Positions 17,566 to 26,649 of a stretch of 39,425 nucleotides of DNA are shown one piece after another. The stretch covers positions 1-39,425 of the forward strand of contig JAFZEP010000007.1 of the NCBI GenBank assembly GCA_017560625.1, read 5' to 3'. Below the pieces are notes generated by a model that made no database searches, was not told the DNA's origin, and worked only from the letters and a program-made list of their open reading frames with translations. Source of the stretch: Bacteroidales bacterium. Its GTDB lineage: Bacteria > Bacteroidota > Bacteroidia > Bacteroidales > UBA932. Positions within the stretch are counted from its first letter, which is position 1. The number at the start of each line of letters is the position of its first letter. Made by a program: the position numbers and the translations under genes.

Positions 17566-20500
17566 TTAGAATGTGAGGCTGAGTCCGAAGCTGTACATAC
17601 GCTGCTGCGGATAGTAACCGTTGTTTACACTTGGCGCCTCCGGGTCGATACCGATCTTGGAGAGCGCTGAAACTGTGAACAGATTGTTTGCGCTGAAGTA
17701 AACTCTGAGGTTCTGGACCTTGAGTCTGTCAGTGACCTTTGAAGGGAGAGTGTATCCCAACTGAAGGTTCTTCAGACGTACATATGAAGCATCACGCTTC
17801 CAGAAGTCACTTGGAAGGACGTTGTTGTTTGATGACTGTGTACTCAGACGTGGATACTGTGCACCAGTGTTGTCTGGTCTCCAGCTGCCTTCCACGAGAT
17901 ATTTAGGAGGGTTGCTGCCCCACTTGAAGGCCTGAGTGTAATAAGTACCGTCCGAGAATCCGAGGGCGCTGTATGTACCGCAGAGCATGATCTCTGTGTT
18001 AGTCGCACCCTGGAAGAACATCGAGAAGTCGAATCCCTTCCACTCGAAGTCAAAGTTGAGACCGAACATCACCTCAGGGAGCTGGCTGCCGGCGATCCAT
18101 GTGCGGTCCTCTGCAGTGATCTTACCGTCACCGTTGAGGTCCTTGTACTTGATGTCACCAACGCGCACACCGCTGTTGTAGAGTGGCGAAGCAGCGATCT
18201 CCTCCTCGCTCTGGAAGAGTCCGTCAGAGACATAACCGAGTACGCCGCCGAGAGGCTGGCCGATCTTGCTCTGATATGAAGGGATGTTGTCGCTGTCGTT
18301 TGTGCTGATGTAACGGTTACGTGCGAATGAAGCGTTTGCAGACACGTTGTAGCTGAACTCACCTACCTTGTTTGAGTGGCCGAGAACGACCTCGAATCCG
18401 CGTACGTCGATCACACCGCCGTTGATGATTGACGAGTAGTTACCTCCGATTGAAGGCGGCATCTGGCCAGCCTGGCTCTGGAGGATGTCTGTAGTAACCT
18501 TGTAGAACGCATCAGCCTCGATGCTGAGGAGACGGTTCCAGAATGATGCGTCAACTCCGATGTTGTATGTCGTAGTAGTCTCCCATGTGATGTCTCTGTT
18601 AGGAACAGATGAAGTTGAGAGGCTCTGAGTTGGCACGCCGTTGATCACAGCAGTAGGCTTAGAGCTGAGGGCGATACCCTGGAGGTAAAGGAAATCCGAA
18701 ATGGCGTCGTTACCAAGGATACCGTATGAAGCACGGAGCTTGAGGTTGTCAAGCACTCCCCTTGTGCTTGCCATGAAATCCTCCTCAGAGATCTTCCAAC
18801 CCGCAGATACTGCCGGGAAGATACCGAGACGGTTGTTCTTTGCAAACTTTGCAGACCAGTCACCACGGATAGAAGCCTGGACCATGTACTTATTGTCGTA
18901 TGTGTAGTTTCCTCTGAAAAGAAGACCCTGACGTCCTGTGTCTGTGTGGCTACCTGTCACAGAGTTCGGAGTAACCTCGGTACTGAAGTTAAGGTCAGGA
19001 ATCTCTGTAATGGCAAAGTTCTGCTTTGAAGCGCTGAATGAGCGTGAGTTTGTACCGCTCTGCTCCCACACGAGGTCAGCTCCTACATCATGCTTGCCGA
19101 AGTTGTTGGCATAGTTGAGCTGAAGAGTGTATGTGAAGCGACTGAAGAGGTTGTGGCTCTCGGTAAGCTGGTTGATACCGCTCGCAGAGTGAGGGGAGTT
19201 ACCTGGAGTCATGGCCAGGAATCCGTCCTCTCCACGTGTGCCATACTGCGGAGTAATCTGCAGATATGGAGTTGTGAGCTTCTTCTGGAGAGTGTTCTGG
19301 AAGTCGTAGCTGAAGAGGCCCTTTGCAGTAAGGCCCTCGATGCCAGGAATCTTGTAAGAGATTGTAGCAGAGGTCTGTACGTAGCTGTTGTTCTTCTTAT
19401 TGAAACCAGAATGATCGCGTGCGATAAGCGGGTTCTGATATCCGATATATGTACCGTCAGGCATCTGTGGGTTGATGGTTGGACGAGCTGAGATGGCGTA
19501 GAAGATGATGTTCTTGTAGCCATACTCCGCACCACCGTTGTCAAGTGACGCTGTAGGGTCGCTCGCACCTGCAGACACACCTGGCTGGTGACGGTTCTCG
19601 ATACGGCCAGAAACGTCGAGCTTCACGCTGAGACGGTCAGTGAGTTCGATGTCGATGTTTGAACGGAGGTTGTATCTGCGGAACCATACGTCACTGATGA
19701 TACCGTCCTGGTTAAGGGCGCTACCTCCAACGAAGTAACGTACCTTGTCTGTACCTCCTGTGATGCTTACATTGTGGTTGTGGCCTACGGCAACATCCTT
19801 GAAGATGAGGTCGAGCCAATCTGTGTTGCCCATTACGCCCTGAGGGTCGTTACCGTTCTTGATGTAGCCGATCTCAAGATCAGAATACTGTCTTGCGATG
19901 CCGTCGAGGTCAGAAGCGAGGTTATGCCAGTAAGCATAGCTAGGACCGTCGAGGAGTTCGATCATGTCGGCATTCTGTGAGAATGTCATCGCACCGTTGT
20001 ATGTGATGGTAGTCTGTGCAGCGTCTCCACGCTTAGTTGTAACGAGGATAACACCGTTTGCACCCTTCACACCGTATACAGCAGCTGAAGCCGCATCCTT
20101 AAGGATAGTGATGTTTGCGATCTCTGATGGGTCGAGGTTCGAGAAGTCACGCTCTACACCGTCAACAAGCACGAGCGGTGAAGACGAACCTGTGGTAGAG
20201 ACTCCACGGATGTATATATCTGCCTGGTTCTCACCCGGAAGACCTGATGTCTGTCTTGAAACGAGACCTGGGAGTTTACCTCCGAGCATGTTGGATACGT
20301 TATCTGTAGGTGCCTTTGTGAGGGCCTCTGTGCTCACAGAAGCCACCGAACCTGTCATGGTGCCCTTCTTCTGCACACCATAACCTACGACTACTACCTC
20401 GTCAAGAGTCTGGGTGTCGTCCTGGAGTGTGACATTGATGACAGCTCTTCCGGCAACATTCTCTACATGCTCAAGATAGCCCATGCTTGAGAAGGCGATC

Positions 20501-20715
20501 TTCGCATCGTCTGAAGACACTGTCAAAGTATAATTTCCGTCTATGTCAGTCATGGAACCGTTTGAAGTTCCTGGCTCATAGACCATTACACCGATGAGTG
20601 GATATCCTGACGCATCATTTACCACTCCCTTTACAGGCACGCCCGCGAAGGCTGCTGCAGGAAGAAGTACTGCCAGGAAAGCCACAACGGCTTTGATAAT
20701 GGAATGATTCTTCAT
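17566..20715 (-). CDS. SusC/RagA TonB-linked outer membrane transporter (PUL1)
   Basis: This 1049-aa outer-membrane beta-barrel imports oligosaccharides with energy from TonB. After the signal peptide (ending AAAFAG) comes a carboxypeptidase-regulatory-like domain at about residues 28-105, then the segment DEVVVVGYGVQKKGTMTGSV, which opens the plug. The plug has IYIRGVSTTGSSSPLVLVDG and the family signature AAVYGVKGANGVILVTTKRG. The remainder is the barrel, closing with the strand ending FGLSLTF. The C terminus shows DRTWIAGSQLPEVMFGLNFDF and the GYYPQQRMYSFGL finish typical of SusC. It lies 15 bases after the GH92 gene and 12 bases before SusD. Confidence 0.97.
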   Translation of the reverse strand: MKNHSIIKAVVAFLAVLLPAAAFAGVPVKGVVNDASGYPLIGVMVYEPGTSNGSMTDIDGNYTLTVSSDDAKIAFSSMGYLEHVENVAGRAVINVTLQDDTQTLDEVVVVGYGVQKKGTMTGSVASVSTEALTKAPTDNVSNMLGGKLPGLVSRQTSGLPGENQADIYIRGVSTTGSSSPLVLVDGVERDFSNLDPSEIANITILKDAASAAVYGVKGANGVILVTTKRGDAAQTTITYNGAMTFSQNADMIELLDGPSYAYWHNLASDLDGIARQYSDLEIGYIKNGNDPQGVMGNTDWLDLIFKDVAVGHNHNVSITGGTDKVRYFVGGSALNQDGIISDVWFRRYNLRSNIDIELTDRLSVKLDVSGRIENRHQPGVSAGASDPTASLDNGGAEYGYKNIIFYAISARPTINPQMPDGTYIGYQNPLIARDHSGFNKKNNSYVQTSATISYKIPGIEGLTAKGLFSYDFQNTLQKKLTTPYLQITPQYGTRGEDGFLAMTPGNSPHSASGINQLTESHNLFSRFTYTLQLNYANNFGKHDVGADLVWEQSGTNSRSFSASKQNFAITEIPDLNFSTEVTPNSVTGSHTDTGRQGLLFRGNYTYDNKYMVQASIRGDWSAKFAKNNRLGIFPAVSAGWKISEEDFMASTRGVLDNLKLRASYGILGNDAISDFLYLQGIALSSKPTAVINGVPTQSLSTSSVPNRDITWETTTTYNIGVDASFWNRLLSIEADAFYKVTTDILQSQAGQMPPSIGGNYSSIINGGVIDVRGFEVVLGHSNKVGEFSYNVSANASFARNRYISTNDSDNIPSYQSKIGQPLGGVLGYVSDGLFQSEEEIAASPLYNSGVRVGDIKYKDLNGDGKITAEDRTWIAGSQLPEVMFGLNFDFEWKGFDFSMFFQGATNTEIMLCGTYSALGFSDGTYYTQAFKWGSNPPKYLVEGSWRPDNTGAQYPRLSTQSSNNNVLPSDFWKRDASYVRLKNLQLGYTLPSKVTDRLKVQNLRVYFSANNLFTVSALSKIGIDPEAPSVNNGYYPQQRMYSFGLSLTF

Positions 20716-20730
20716 TGATTTATATAAAGT

Positions 20731-22890
20731 TTAGTATTTGATTTCTTCTGCAAACGGACGGTCCTCCCTTGCCGAGCCGAACTCTGACGGCTGAGGTCCC
20801 ATCTCAAACACGATCTCGCCACCCTTCATGATATCCTCGTGAGATATCCATGACTTGGTGTATGGCTGACCGTTAAGTTTCACTGACTGTATGTACTTGT
20901 TTTCGGCGCTGTTGTTATTTGCAACGACCTTGAAATCAGTTCCGTCCACCGTGTGGATCACTGCCTCATGACAGAGAGGAGTACCGAACACATATACGCC
21001 TGCCGTAGGATGTACAGGATAGAATCCCATAGCAGAGAATACATACCATGCAGACATCTGGCCGCAGTCTTCGTTTCCGATAAGGCCGTCCGGCTGAGTT
21101 GTGTAGAAGTCTTCGCACACATGACGGATCTTTTCGGCTGTCTTATGCTGCTGACCTGCGTAGGCATAGAGATATAGTGTGTGATGGCTAGGCTCATTTC
21201 CATGAGCATACTGGCCGATCATGCCTGTGATGTCGATCGATGCACCTTCATTGAGGTTCTCGTCAGCAAGGAAGAGAGCGTCAAGCTGGCTGAGGAACTG
21301 CTCCTCGCCTCCGAAGAGTGCGATGAGTCCATGCGGATCGTGAGGTACGAGCCATGTGTACTGCCATGCGTTACCCTCTACGTAGTCTGCCTCCTCATGA
21401 AGCGAGAAAGAAGGATCGAACGGCTCGCGGAACTTGCCGTCAGAGAGGCGGCCACGCATATAGCCAGTCACGGGATCAAAGTAATGTCTGTAGTTCTTTG
21501 CGCGTTCAGCATAGTATGCAGCTGTTTCCTCGTCACCGCAAGCCACAGCAAGGCGAGCGACAGCATCATCGTCGATACAATACTCGAGAGCCCTTGAGAC
21601 CGACCAGTTGACCTTGTCTGCAGGAAGATATCCGAACACATCTATATACTCGAGTCCTCCATCAGGAACAAACTGCTGTGCGAACTTCCTGACCTCTGCA
21701 AGTGCCAATTCTTTATCAACACCCTCAATGCCCTTAAGCGCAGCATCTGCAATGATAGGAACTGAATGCACACCCACCATGCAGTCTGTCTCAAAGCCGG
21801 CAAGCGGCCATACAGGGAGACGTCCTGTTGTCTTGGAGATGTTGATCATCGAATTGACATAATCTCCTGCATTCGGATCGATGATGGTATAGAGCGGATG
21901 GACAGCCCTGTATGTATCCCAAGTAGAGAAGATTGTATATTCATCTTGCTGATCCACGTCTGAGAAGAGCTGTGGAGCGAATGCAGTGTGATAAAGCGAT
22001 GTATAGAAGATCTTGTCGATTGTAGGGTTGAGACCTTTGAAATCGATAGTTGAAAGCTGGCTGTTCCACTTTCCTTCAGCCGATGCGAGAGCATCCTGGA
22101 ATGTCATGCCGCCCTCAGCTTCGAGGTTTGACAAAGCAGCCTCGACAGAATTGTACGAGAGAGCAACTCTTGCCTCGACCTCGTTCACATCACCGAATGT
22201 GAATGCCACCTTAGGGTTCTCACCGATAGTCTGAGCGATCGGACGGCTGAAACGTACGGCATAGTATACCATATGGTCCCTTGCCCACTCGCTTGATTTT
22301 CTGTAACCCGCTACAGTGTACTCGTCGACAGTTACGATCTCTGACTCCTGACGGCCATCTCTGAACATGAGTGACTTTACAGCAGTCTCGAGATCAAGGG
22401 AAACAGCGAGTTTCAAGTCTGCTTTCTTTGAATACTTATGATATGCAACCCTTTCAGTAGCAGTAAGTTCCACAGACACTGCACCATCCATGAGGTCAAC
22501 CGAATAATGGCCCGGCTTTACCTTTTGTGCTTTCTTGTCAAATACCACTGCCTCGAATGACGGCTCGCCGAGATATGGCATAAGGAGGATCTCTCCAAGG
22601 TCAGCCACACCTGTTCCGCTGAGGTGGTTCTGTGCAAAACCGGCAATAGTGGAATCGCTGTCATGATAGCCCGAGCACCAGTCCCAGCCGAGTGTTTCGT
22701 TGTTAGGACCGACCGAGATCATGCCGTGAGGCACATTTGCACCAACAAAGACATGACCATGGCCTCCTGTTCCGATGAGCGGGTCTACCGGATAGACCTT
22801 TTCAGCAGGAGCAGCCTGTGGCTTTGAAGTACACAACCCTACCAGCAGAGCCAGCAGGGTCAGTGCAGATATGATGATGTATTTCTTCAT
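20731..22890 (-). CDS. GH92 alpha-mannosidase
   Basis: This is a 719-aa exo-acting alpha-mannosidase of glycoside hydrolase family 92, a calcium-dependent inverting family that trims mannose from N-glycans and yeast mannans. Motifs in order are GTGGHGHVFVGANVPHGM (about 40-57), TWDTYRAVHPL (about 323-333), GFETDCMVGVHSVP (about 365-378), YVEGNAWQYTWLVPHD (about 503-518, containing the glutamate expected to be the general acid), GNEPSHH (about 564-570) and GNEDCGQMSAWYVFSAMGFYP (about 605-625, with acidic residues expected at the active site). An N-terminal signal peptide ends at LLVGLC, so it is probably a lipoprotein. Its ATG overlaps the stop of the FAD oxidoreductase as TAATG, which suggests translational coupling. 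Linkage specificity cannot be read from sequence. Confidence 0.95.
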   Translation of the reverse strand: MKKYIIISALTLLALLVGLCTSKPQAAPAEKVYPVDPLIGTGGHGHVFVGANVPHGMISVGPNNETLGWDWCSGYHDSDSTIAGFAQNHLSGTGVADLGEILLMPYLGEPSFEAVVFDKKAQKVKPGHYSVDLMDGAVSVELTATERVAYHKYSKKADLKLAVSLDLETAVKSLMFRDGRQESEIVTVDEYTVAGYRKSSEWARDHMVYYAVRFSRPIAQTIGENPKVAFTFGDVNEVEARVALSYNSVEAALSNLEAEGGMTFQDALASAEGKWNSQLSTIDFKGLNPTIDKIFYTSLYHTAFAPQLFSDVDQQDEYTIFSTWDTYRAVHPLYTIIDPNAGDYVNSMINISKTTGRLPVWPLAGFETDCMVGVHSVPIIADAALKGIEGVDKELALAEVRKFAQQFVPDGGLEYIDVFGYLPADKVNWSVSRALEYCIDDDAVARLAVACGDEETAAYYAERAKNYRHYFDPVTGYMRGRLSDGKFREPFDPSFSLHEEADYVEGNAWQYTWLVPHDPHGLIALFGGEEQFLSQLDALFLADENLNEGASIDITGMIGQYAHGNEPSHHTLYLYAYAGQQHKTAEKIRHVCEDFYTTQPDGLIGNEDCGQMSAWYVFSAMGFYPVHPTAGVYVFGTPLCHEAVIHTVDGTDFKVVANNNSAENKYIQSVKLNGQPYTKSWISHEDIMKGGEIVFEMGPQPSEFGSAREDRPFAEEIKY

Positions 22891-24788
22891 TATCTGAGGA
22901 TGTTTCCTTCGTAATCTACTCTGAAATTCATGAATGGGTTGAAGAGGGCATCGATAAGCACTGCAGCCTCAAGACGTGTAGCCGTGCGTTTTGCATCATA
23001 GTTTTCAAGACCGAACTTTGCCCACCATGATGCCTCTGCATCTCTTGGCACTGAAATGCCGAGACGGCGGAATGTCTCCACGAGCTTGCCTACTGTCACA
23101 GGGCCGTTGCCAAGGCCAAGGTCGCCACCGTAGAACTCCTTTATGAAAAGTTCCTCAGCGAAGAGAGGATCATCTGTACGGAACCATGTCTGGTTAGCCC
23201 AACCTACGTTACGGCCCTCTCCTCTGAGGATACCTGTTGCACCGATTCTCTGGACAGCCTTGAAGTGCTGATGGTCTTTTGGAAGATCAAGGTATGGCAT
23301 GATGTAGCTTCCTGCATCAAGAAGAGCTGCCTGCACCTGACGTACGCTTACCTTGTCTACAGACTTGCCCTGCATGATTGAGAGGGCTGCGATTGCACCG
23401 GCTGCCTGACCGAGCTGCATAACTACAGGCTGAAGTCTTGTCGCACCGTTGATGAGGTTTGAAACAGAAACAGACTTCTCTGCAACAAGGAGATCCTTCA
23501 CGTCATCCTGCTTAGGGACGAGGACTCCCATCGGAACGTTGTAAGAAGGGATAGGATAGAAGTGGAGGTCTGGAAGTGTTCTCCACTCTGGATGACGGAA
23601 GTGGTGGTGATCCACTGCATAGTCACCTACTGCGATACCTGTTCTATAGTATGGGTGCTTGTAATCATATGGAGCAGCAGCGGCATCGATTGTGAAGAAA
23701 GCCTCACCCACGATACGTCTTGACTCTCTGTGGTACGGGATGAATGCGAGCTTGTCCTCTGTCGGGAACTCATCGTCTGCGAGTCCGAGGTGCTTCATGC
23801 CAAGCTCTGTCTGGATGAAGTAGATGAAGCAGAGGGTGAAGTTCTTTGCCTTCTTGTAGGCCTCTTTTCTCTCTGCAGGAGTCATCTCGATAGAGTTGAT
23901 ATAATAGTCGTTACCGTAGATCGGCCAGTTGATCATATACTTTCCGTTAGGAGTCTTTCCGTATGTGATCATCATGCCAGGGCTCCATATTGTCTGGCCT
24001 GTCTCTGTCTTGCCTGTCTCAGGATCAGCCACGTTCATTGCGTGTGTCGCACTGTTGTAGAATGGAGCTGGATCATATCCCTCCGGTTTCGCGATGGTCA
24101 TGTCAGCATCTTTGCCGTAATCCTTGAGGATAGTCACGAATGTAAGGTCCTGGATCACGTCGTTTGCCTGCTCAGGAGCGATTGACTCGCCTGTGTCAGA
24201 AGCAGCCTCCATACCGATCTTATACTCTACACCGCAAGCCTTGGCTATGTCACCGAGCTCAGTGCCGTCGATAAGTACGCCGGCATTCACAGCGAACTTC
24301 TTGCCGTCATTGCCTTCAAACACTACTGTCCAGTCACCGTCAAGACCCTCTACTGAAACCATAGCCGCCTCACGGATCACAGTGAGTTTGTCACCGCATC
24401 CGTCTGCGATATTTGTAAGAATCTCCTGACCGACATGCGGCTCGAAGTTGATGTGGCTTACCCAACCTGTTTTGAGAGCCTCCCATCCGCCATAGCGTAC
24501 AGCGAGAGAGTCGGCGAACTCGCCGAAAAGACCGCTCTGAAGCTTGTAGTTGCCGTCAACGCAGCTTACACCTGCTGCAGTGAGCATACCTCCCACCCAT
24601 GGAGTCTCCTCTACGATCATTGTCTGTACTCCCATTCTTGCTGACTGGACACCTGCAGAGATTCCGCTGGCGCCACCGCCTACAACAAGTACGTCTACAT
24701 TATAAGTTTCAGCCACCTTCTCAGTGCATGAAACAAGGCCAAAAAGGGCAATCACGACAGCCAGTGCCGCATTATTGAACGTGCGCAT
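22890..24788 (-). CDS. FAD-dependent oxidoreductase lipoprotein
   Basis: This is a 632-aa predicted lipoprotein, with N terminus ending GLVSC. The Rossmann FAD-binding motif is DVLVVGGGASGISAGVQSAR at about residues 32-51, followed by MIVEETPWVGGMLTAAGVS. Further in are LIDGTELGDIAKACG and NLINGATRLQPVVMQLGQAAG, which close the FAD domain as in the PF12831 FAD-dependent oxidoreductase family. The C-terminal 130 residues are a helical domain of unknown role. The substrate is unknown. Members often sit in PULs, where sugar oxidation is suspected. It is the first gene of PUL1 and overlaps the GH92 gene by one base. A lipobox is unusual for a flavoenzyme and points to a periplasmic or surface location. 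Confidence 0.88.
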   Translation of the reverse strand: MRTFNNAALAVVIALFGLVSCTEKVAETYNVDVLVVGGGASGISAGVQSARMGVQTMIVEETPWVGGMLTAAGVSCVDGNYKLQSGLFGEFADSLAVRYGGWEALKTGWVSHINFEPHVGQEILTNIADGCGDKLTVIREAAMVSVEGLDGDWTVVFEGNDGKKFAVNAGVLIDGTELGDIAKACGVEYKIGMEAASDTGESIAPEQANDVIQDLTFVTILKDYGKDADMTIAKPEGYDPAPFYNSATHAMNVADPETGKTETGQTIWSPGMMITYGKTPNGKYMINWPIYGNDYYINSIEMTPAERKEAYKKAKNFTLCFIYFIQTELGMKHLGLADDEFPTEDKLAFIPYHRESRRIVGEAFFTIDAAAAPYDYKHPYYRTGIAVGDYAVDHHHFRHPEWRTLPDLHFYPIPSYNVPMGVLVPKQDDVKDLLVAEKSVSVSNLINGATRLQPVVMQLGQAAGAIAALSIMQGKSVDKVSVRQVQAALLDAGSYIMPYLDLPKDHQHFKAVQRIGATGILRGEGRNVGWANQTWFRTDDPLFAEELFIKEFYGGDLGLGNGPVTVGKLVETFRRLGISVPRDAEASWWAKFGLENYDAKRTATRLEAAVLIDALFNPFMNFRVDYEGNILR

Positions 24789-24823
24789 AATATGTTGTTA
24801 TTCTATATTTTAATAAAATCTTG

Positions 24824-24831
24824 CAAAGATA
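24824..24831 (-). promoter_or_regulatory. Probable -7 element of PUL1
   Basis: On the minus strand this reads TATCTTTG, an exact TAnnTTTG match, 35 bases before the FAD oxidoreductase ATG. No clear TTTG -33 element is seen at the normal spacing. The neighbouring bases resemble those at the PUL2 promoter. Confidence 0.6.
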
Positions 24832-24886
24832 TTAAAATTTTTACAAAATCCAGCCATAAATCAGATGAATAGTGCTTTAAATTACG

Positions 24887-24894
24887 TAACTTTG
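24887..24894 (+). promoter_or_regulatory. Probable -7 element of the DUF5009 gene
   Basis: TAACTTTG matches TAnnTTTG, 37 bases upstream of the ATG at 24932. It is divergent from the PUL1 promoter, with 55 bases between the two boxes. A matching -33 element is not evident. Confidence 0.55.
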
Positions 24895-24931
24895 CACCTG
24901 CCAAGTCAGACCTATAATTATATAACATAAG

Positions 24932-26314
24932 ATGACACAAATTCAGAACAAGAGAATAGGCACGATAGACATGCTCCGTGGACTTGCGATCTTCGGCATG
25001 GTCCTTTGCGGAAACATAGGATTCGGATCCGGACTTCCAGGATTCATGTTCCACTGCCAGACTCCCCCACCGACACACGCATTCGACCCGACCAACGTAG
25101 GAATCACGTGGGTGGACCTCGTCTTTCCGTTCTTCCTCTTCACAATGGGTGCAGCATTCCCGCTTGCGATGCGCAAAAGGCTTGAGAGCGGAGTAAGCCA
25201 ATGGACAATCTCAGCAGGCCTTTTCAGAAGGTGGCTCACATTGGCGATCTTTGCACTGGTTCTCGGCAACGGCTACAAGACCGGCTCAAGCGCAAGGCCG
25301 GAATATCTTGAATGTCTGTTCAACATCTGTCTATGGGGAGTGATGTTCATGTCACTTGTAAGACTTGACGGCAAGCCATGGGGCAAGCACCTGAACAACG
25401 CAGGTCTTTTCCTTCTCATTGTGATGGCTTTCATCAGGGTAGATTACTTCCAGGTGCCGCTCAGCAGATGGAATTCCAACATCATCATCATGATCATGGC
25501 ATACATCGCACTGTTCGGAGGCCTGATCTGGATGTTTACAAGGAACAATCTCAAGCTCAGATGGATTGTCCTCTTTGCGATCGGAGGCATAAAGTTCCTA
25601 AGCACCCATGTTCCTCAGAGTCTCGAATGGGCACCTCAGTTCGCTTCTGTAGCATGGATCTTCAGATGGAAGTTCCTGCAGTACCTCTTCGTTGCAGTAG
25701 CGGGTTCCATCGTAGGCGACCTGCTTCTTTCGCACTCGAAGTCCGGAAAGTCACTTGATATTGACGGAAAACATGTCGCCGCAGGCTTCATAGCGTTTGC
25801 TGCCATGGTGACACAACTCTGGGGTCTTTACACACGCAATGTACTCGCAGACTTCATCATTTCTGCAGTACTCGGCATAGCATTCATCATGCTCACCATC
25901 AAGGAACTCAAAATCATGGGAAAGGTCGGAGTGATCGGATTCATCCTCATGCTCATCGGTATAGCTCTCGACCCAATTGACGGGGGCATCACCAAAGACC
26001 ACTGCAACCTGTCATATCTCTTCACAACAAGCGGAATGGCAGCCCTCACAGCAGCATTCTTCCTTATGCTCGAATTCAAGTGGAACGTCAAGGACACCGG
26101 TCTCACCGGCTGTGGCCAGAACCCCATGATGGCCTACACAGTGACCAACTTCCTCACTACCCCGCTGCTCACACTCATCGGCATCGGCCCATGGCTCAAC
26201 ACCATCAGCGCCGGCTCACCATTCTGGGGTATCATGCGTGGCCTGGTCTACACCATCCTGATGGTACTGATCACATCCTTCTTCACCAAGAAGAAGCTCT
26301 TCTGGCGCAGCTAG
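24932..26314 (+). CDS. DUF5009 membrane acyltransferase, HGSNAT-like
   Basis: This is a 460-aa inner-membrane protein with about ten to eleven predicted helices. The start MTQIQNKRIGTIDMLRGLAIFGMVL and the segment ITWVDLVFPFFLFTMGAAFPLAM match the DUF5009/heparan-alpha-glucosaminide N-acetyltransferase family. In that family an acetyl group passes through the membrane by way of a histidine onto a terminal amino sugar. A histidine in FMFHCQTPPPTH lies at the corresponding point, but I cannot confirm which one is catalytic. It is divergent from PUL1 and convergent with PUL2, so membership in either is uncertain. Modifying or acetylating an imported sugar in the periplasm is an inference from family and position. 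Confidence 0.88.
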   Translation: MTQIQNKRIGTIDMLRGLAIFGMVLCGNIGFGSGLPGFMFHCQTPPPTHAFDPTNVGITWVDLVFPFFLFTMGAAFPLAMRKRLESGVSQWTISAGLFRRWLTLAIFALVLGNGYKTGSSARPEYLECLFNICLWGVMFMSLVRLDGKPWGKHLNNAGLFLLIVMAFIRVDYFQVPLSRWNSNIIIMIMAYIALFGGLIWMFTRNNLKLRWIVLFAIGGIKFLSTHVPQSLEWAPQFASVAWIFRWKFLQYLFVAVAGSIVGDLLLSHSKSGKSLDIDGKHVAAGFIAFAAMVTQLWGLYTRNVLADFIISAVLGIAFIMLTIKELKIMGKVGVIGFILMLIGIALDPIDGGITKDHCNLSYLFTTSGMAALTAAFFLMLEFKWNVKDTGLTGCGQNPMMAYTVTNFLTTPLLTLIGIGPWLNTISAGSPFWGIMRGLVYTILMVLITSFFTKKKLFWRS

Positions 26315-26356
26315 TTCACTTGCCCTCAACGATAAGGTCGTAAGCTGACTTCGGGT

Positions 26357-26386
26357 GGCTTTGGCTTTGGCTTTAGCTTTGGCTTT
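26357..26386. repeat. Hexamer tandem repeat, about five units of GGCTTT
   Basis: Five adjacent GGCTTT units occur, one of which reads AGCTTT. It follows the DUF5009 stop by about 40 bases. Confidence 0.85.
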
Positions 26387-26473
26387 GGCCGGCATAACAA
26401 CTTTATCGCTAGTGAGAAAACATCACGTGCCGTCCAGTCAGGTCAAGCGATGCCTGGCAATAGTATAGAAAAA

Positions 26474-26591
26474 AATCCTTGCAAACGGATCATGCGATTC
26501 TTTTGCAAGGATTGCTGTTTTTGGCTCAAAACGGCCATATTTGATGGCTTTTCTGAATTGTCGCAAACAAATCAGCAATTTCTTTTGCGAG
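26474..26591. repeat. Paired-hairpin element, copy B (core 26478-26591)
   Basis: Hairpin 1 has perfect 12-bp arms AATCCTTGCAAA/TTTGCAAGGATT at 26474-26485 and 26502-26513 with a 16-nt loop at 26486-26501. Hairpin 2 has arms TCGCAAA/TTTGCGA at 26561-26567 and 26584-26590 with a 16-nt loop at 26568-26583. The two loops start 82 bases apart, exactly as in copies A and C. The stem change from TTGCAAA/TTTGCAA in hairpin 1 to TCGCAAA/TTTGCGA keeps pairing. Confidence 0.9.
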
Positions 26592-26596
26592 AGGGT

Positions 26597-26648
26597 CCAG
26601 CAGAGCAGAACCGAGCAGAGCGAAACCGAGCAGCTCAGAGCCGAGCAG
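26597..26648. repeat. 15-bp tandem repeat, CCGAGCAG units
   Basis: CCGAGCAG occurs at 26611, 26626 and 26641, an exact 15-base period, with a degenerate unit CCAGCAG at 26597. It lies just after the stop codon of the DUF4434 gene on the minus strand. Confidence 0.8.
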
Positions 26649-26649
26649 A

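Larger units (their letters stand above)
26315..26649. other. Convergent intergenic region with short tandem repeats and hairpin element
   Basis: This stretch of 335 bases carries no gene. It holds five units of a hexamer close to GGCTTT at 26357-26386, the copy B paired-hairpin element at 26478-26591, and a 15-bp repeat starting CCGAGCAG at 26611, 26626 and 26641, with a weaker copy at 26597. The last repeat unit touches the stop codon of the DUF4434 gene. No classical terminator with a T-run was seen. Confidence 0.8.
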
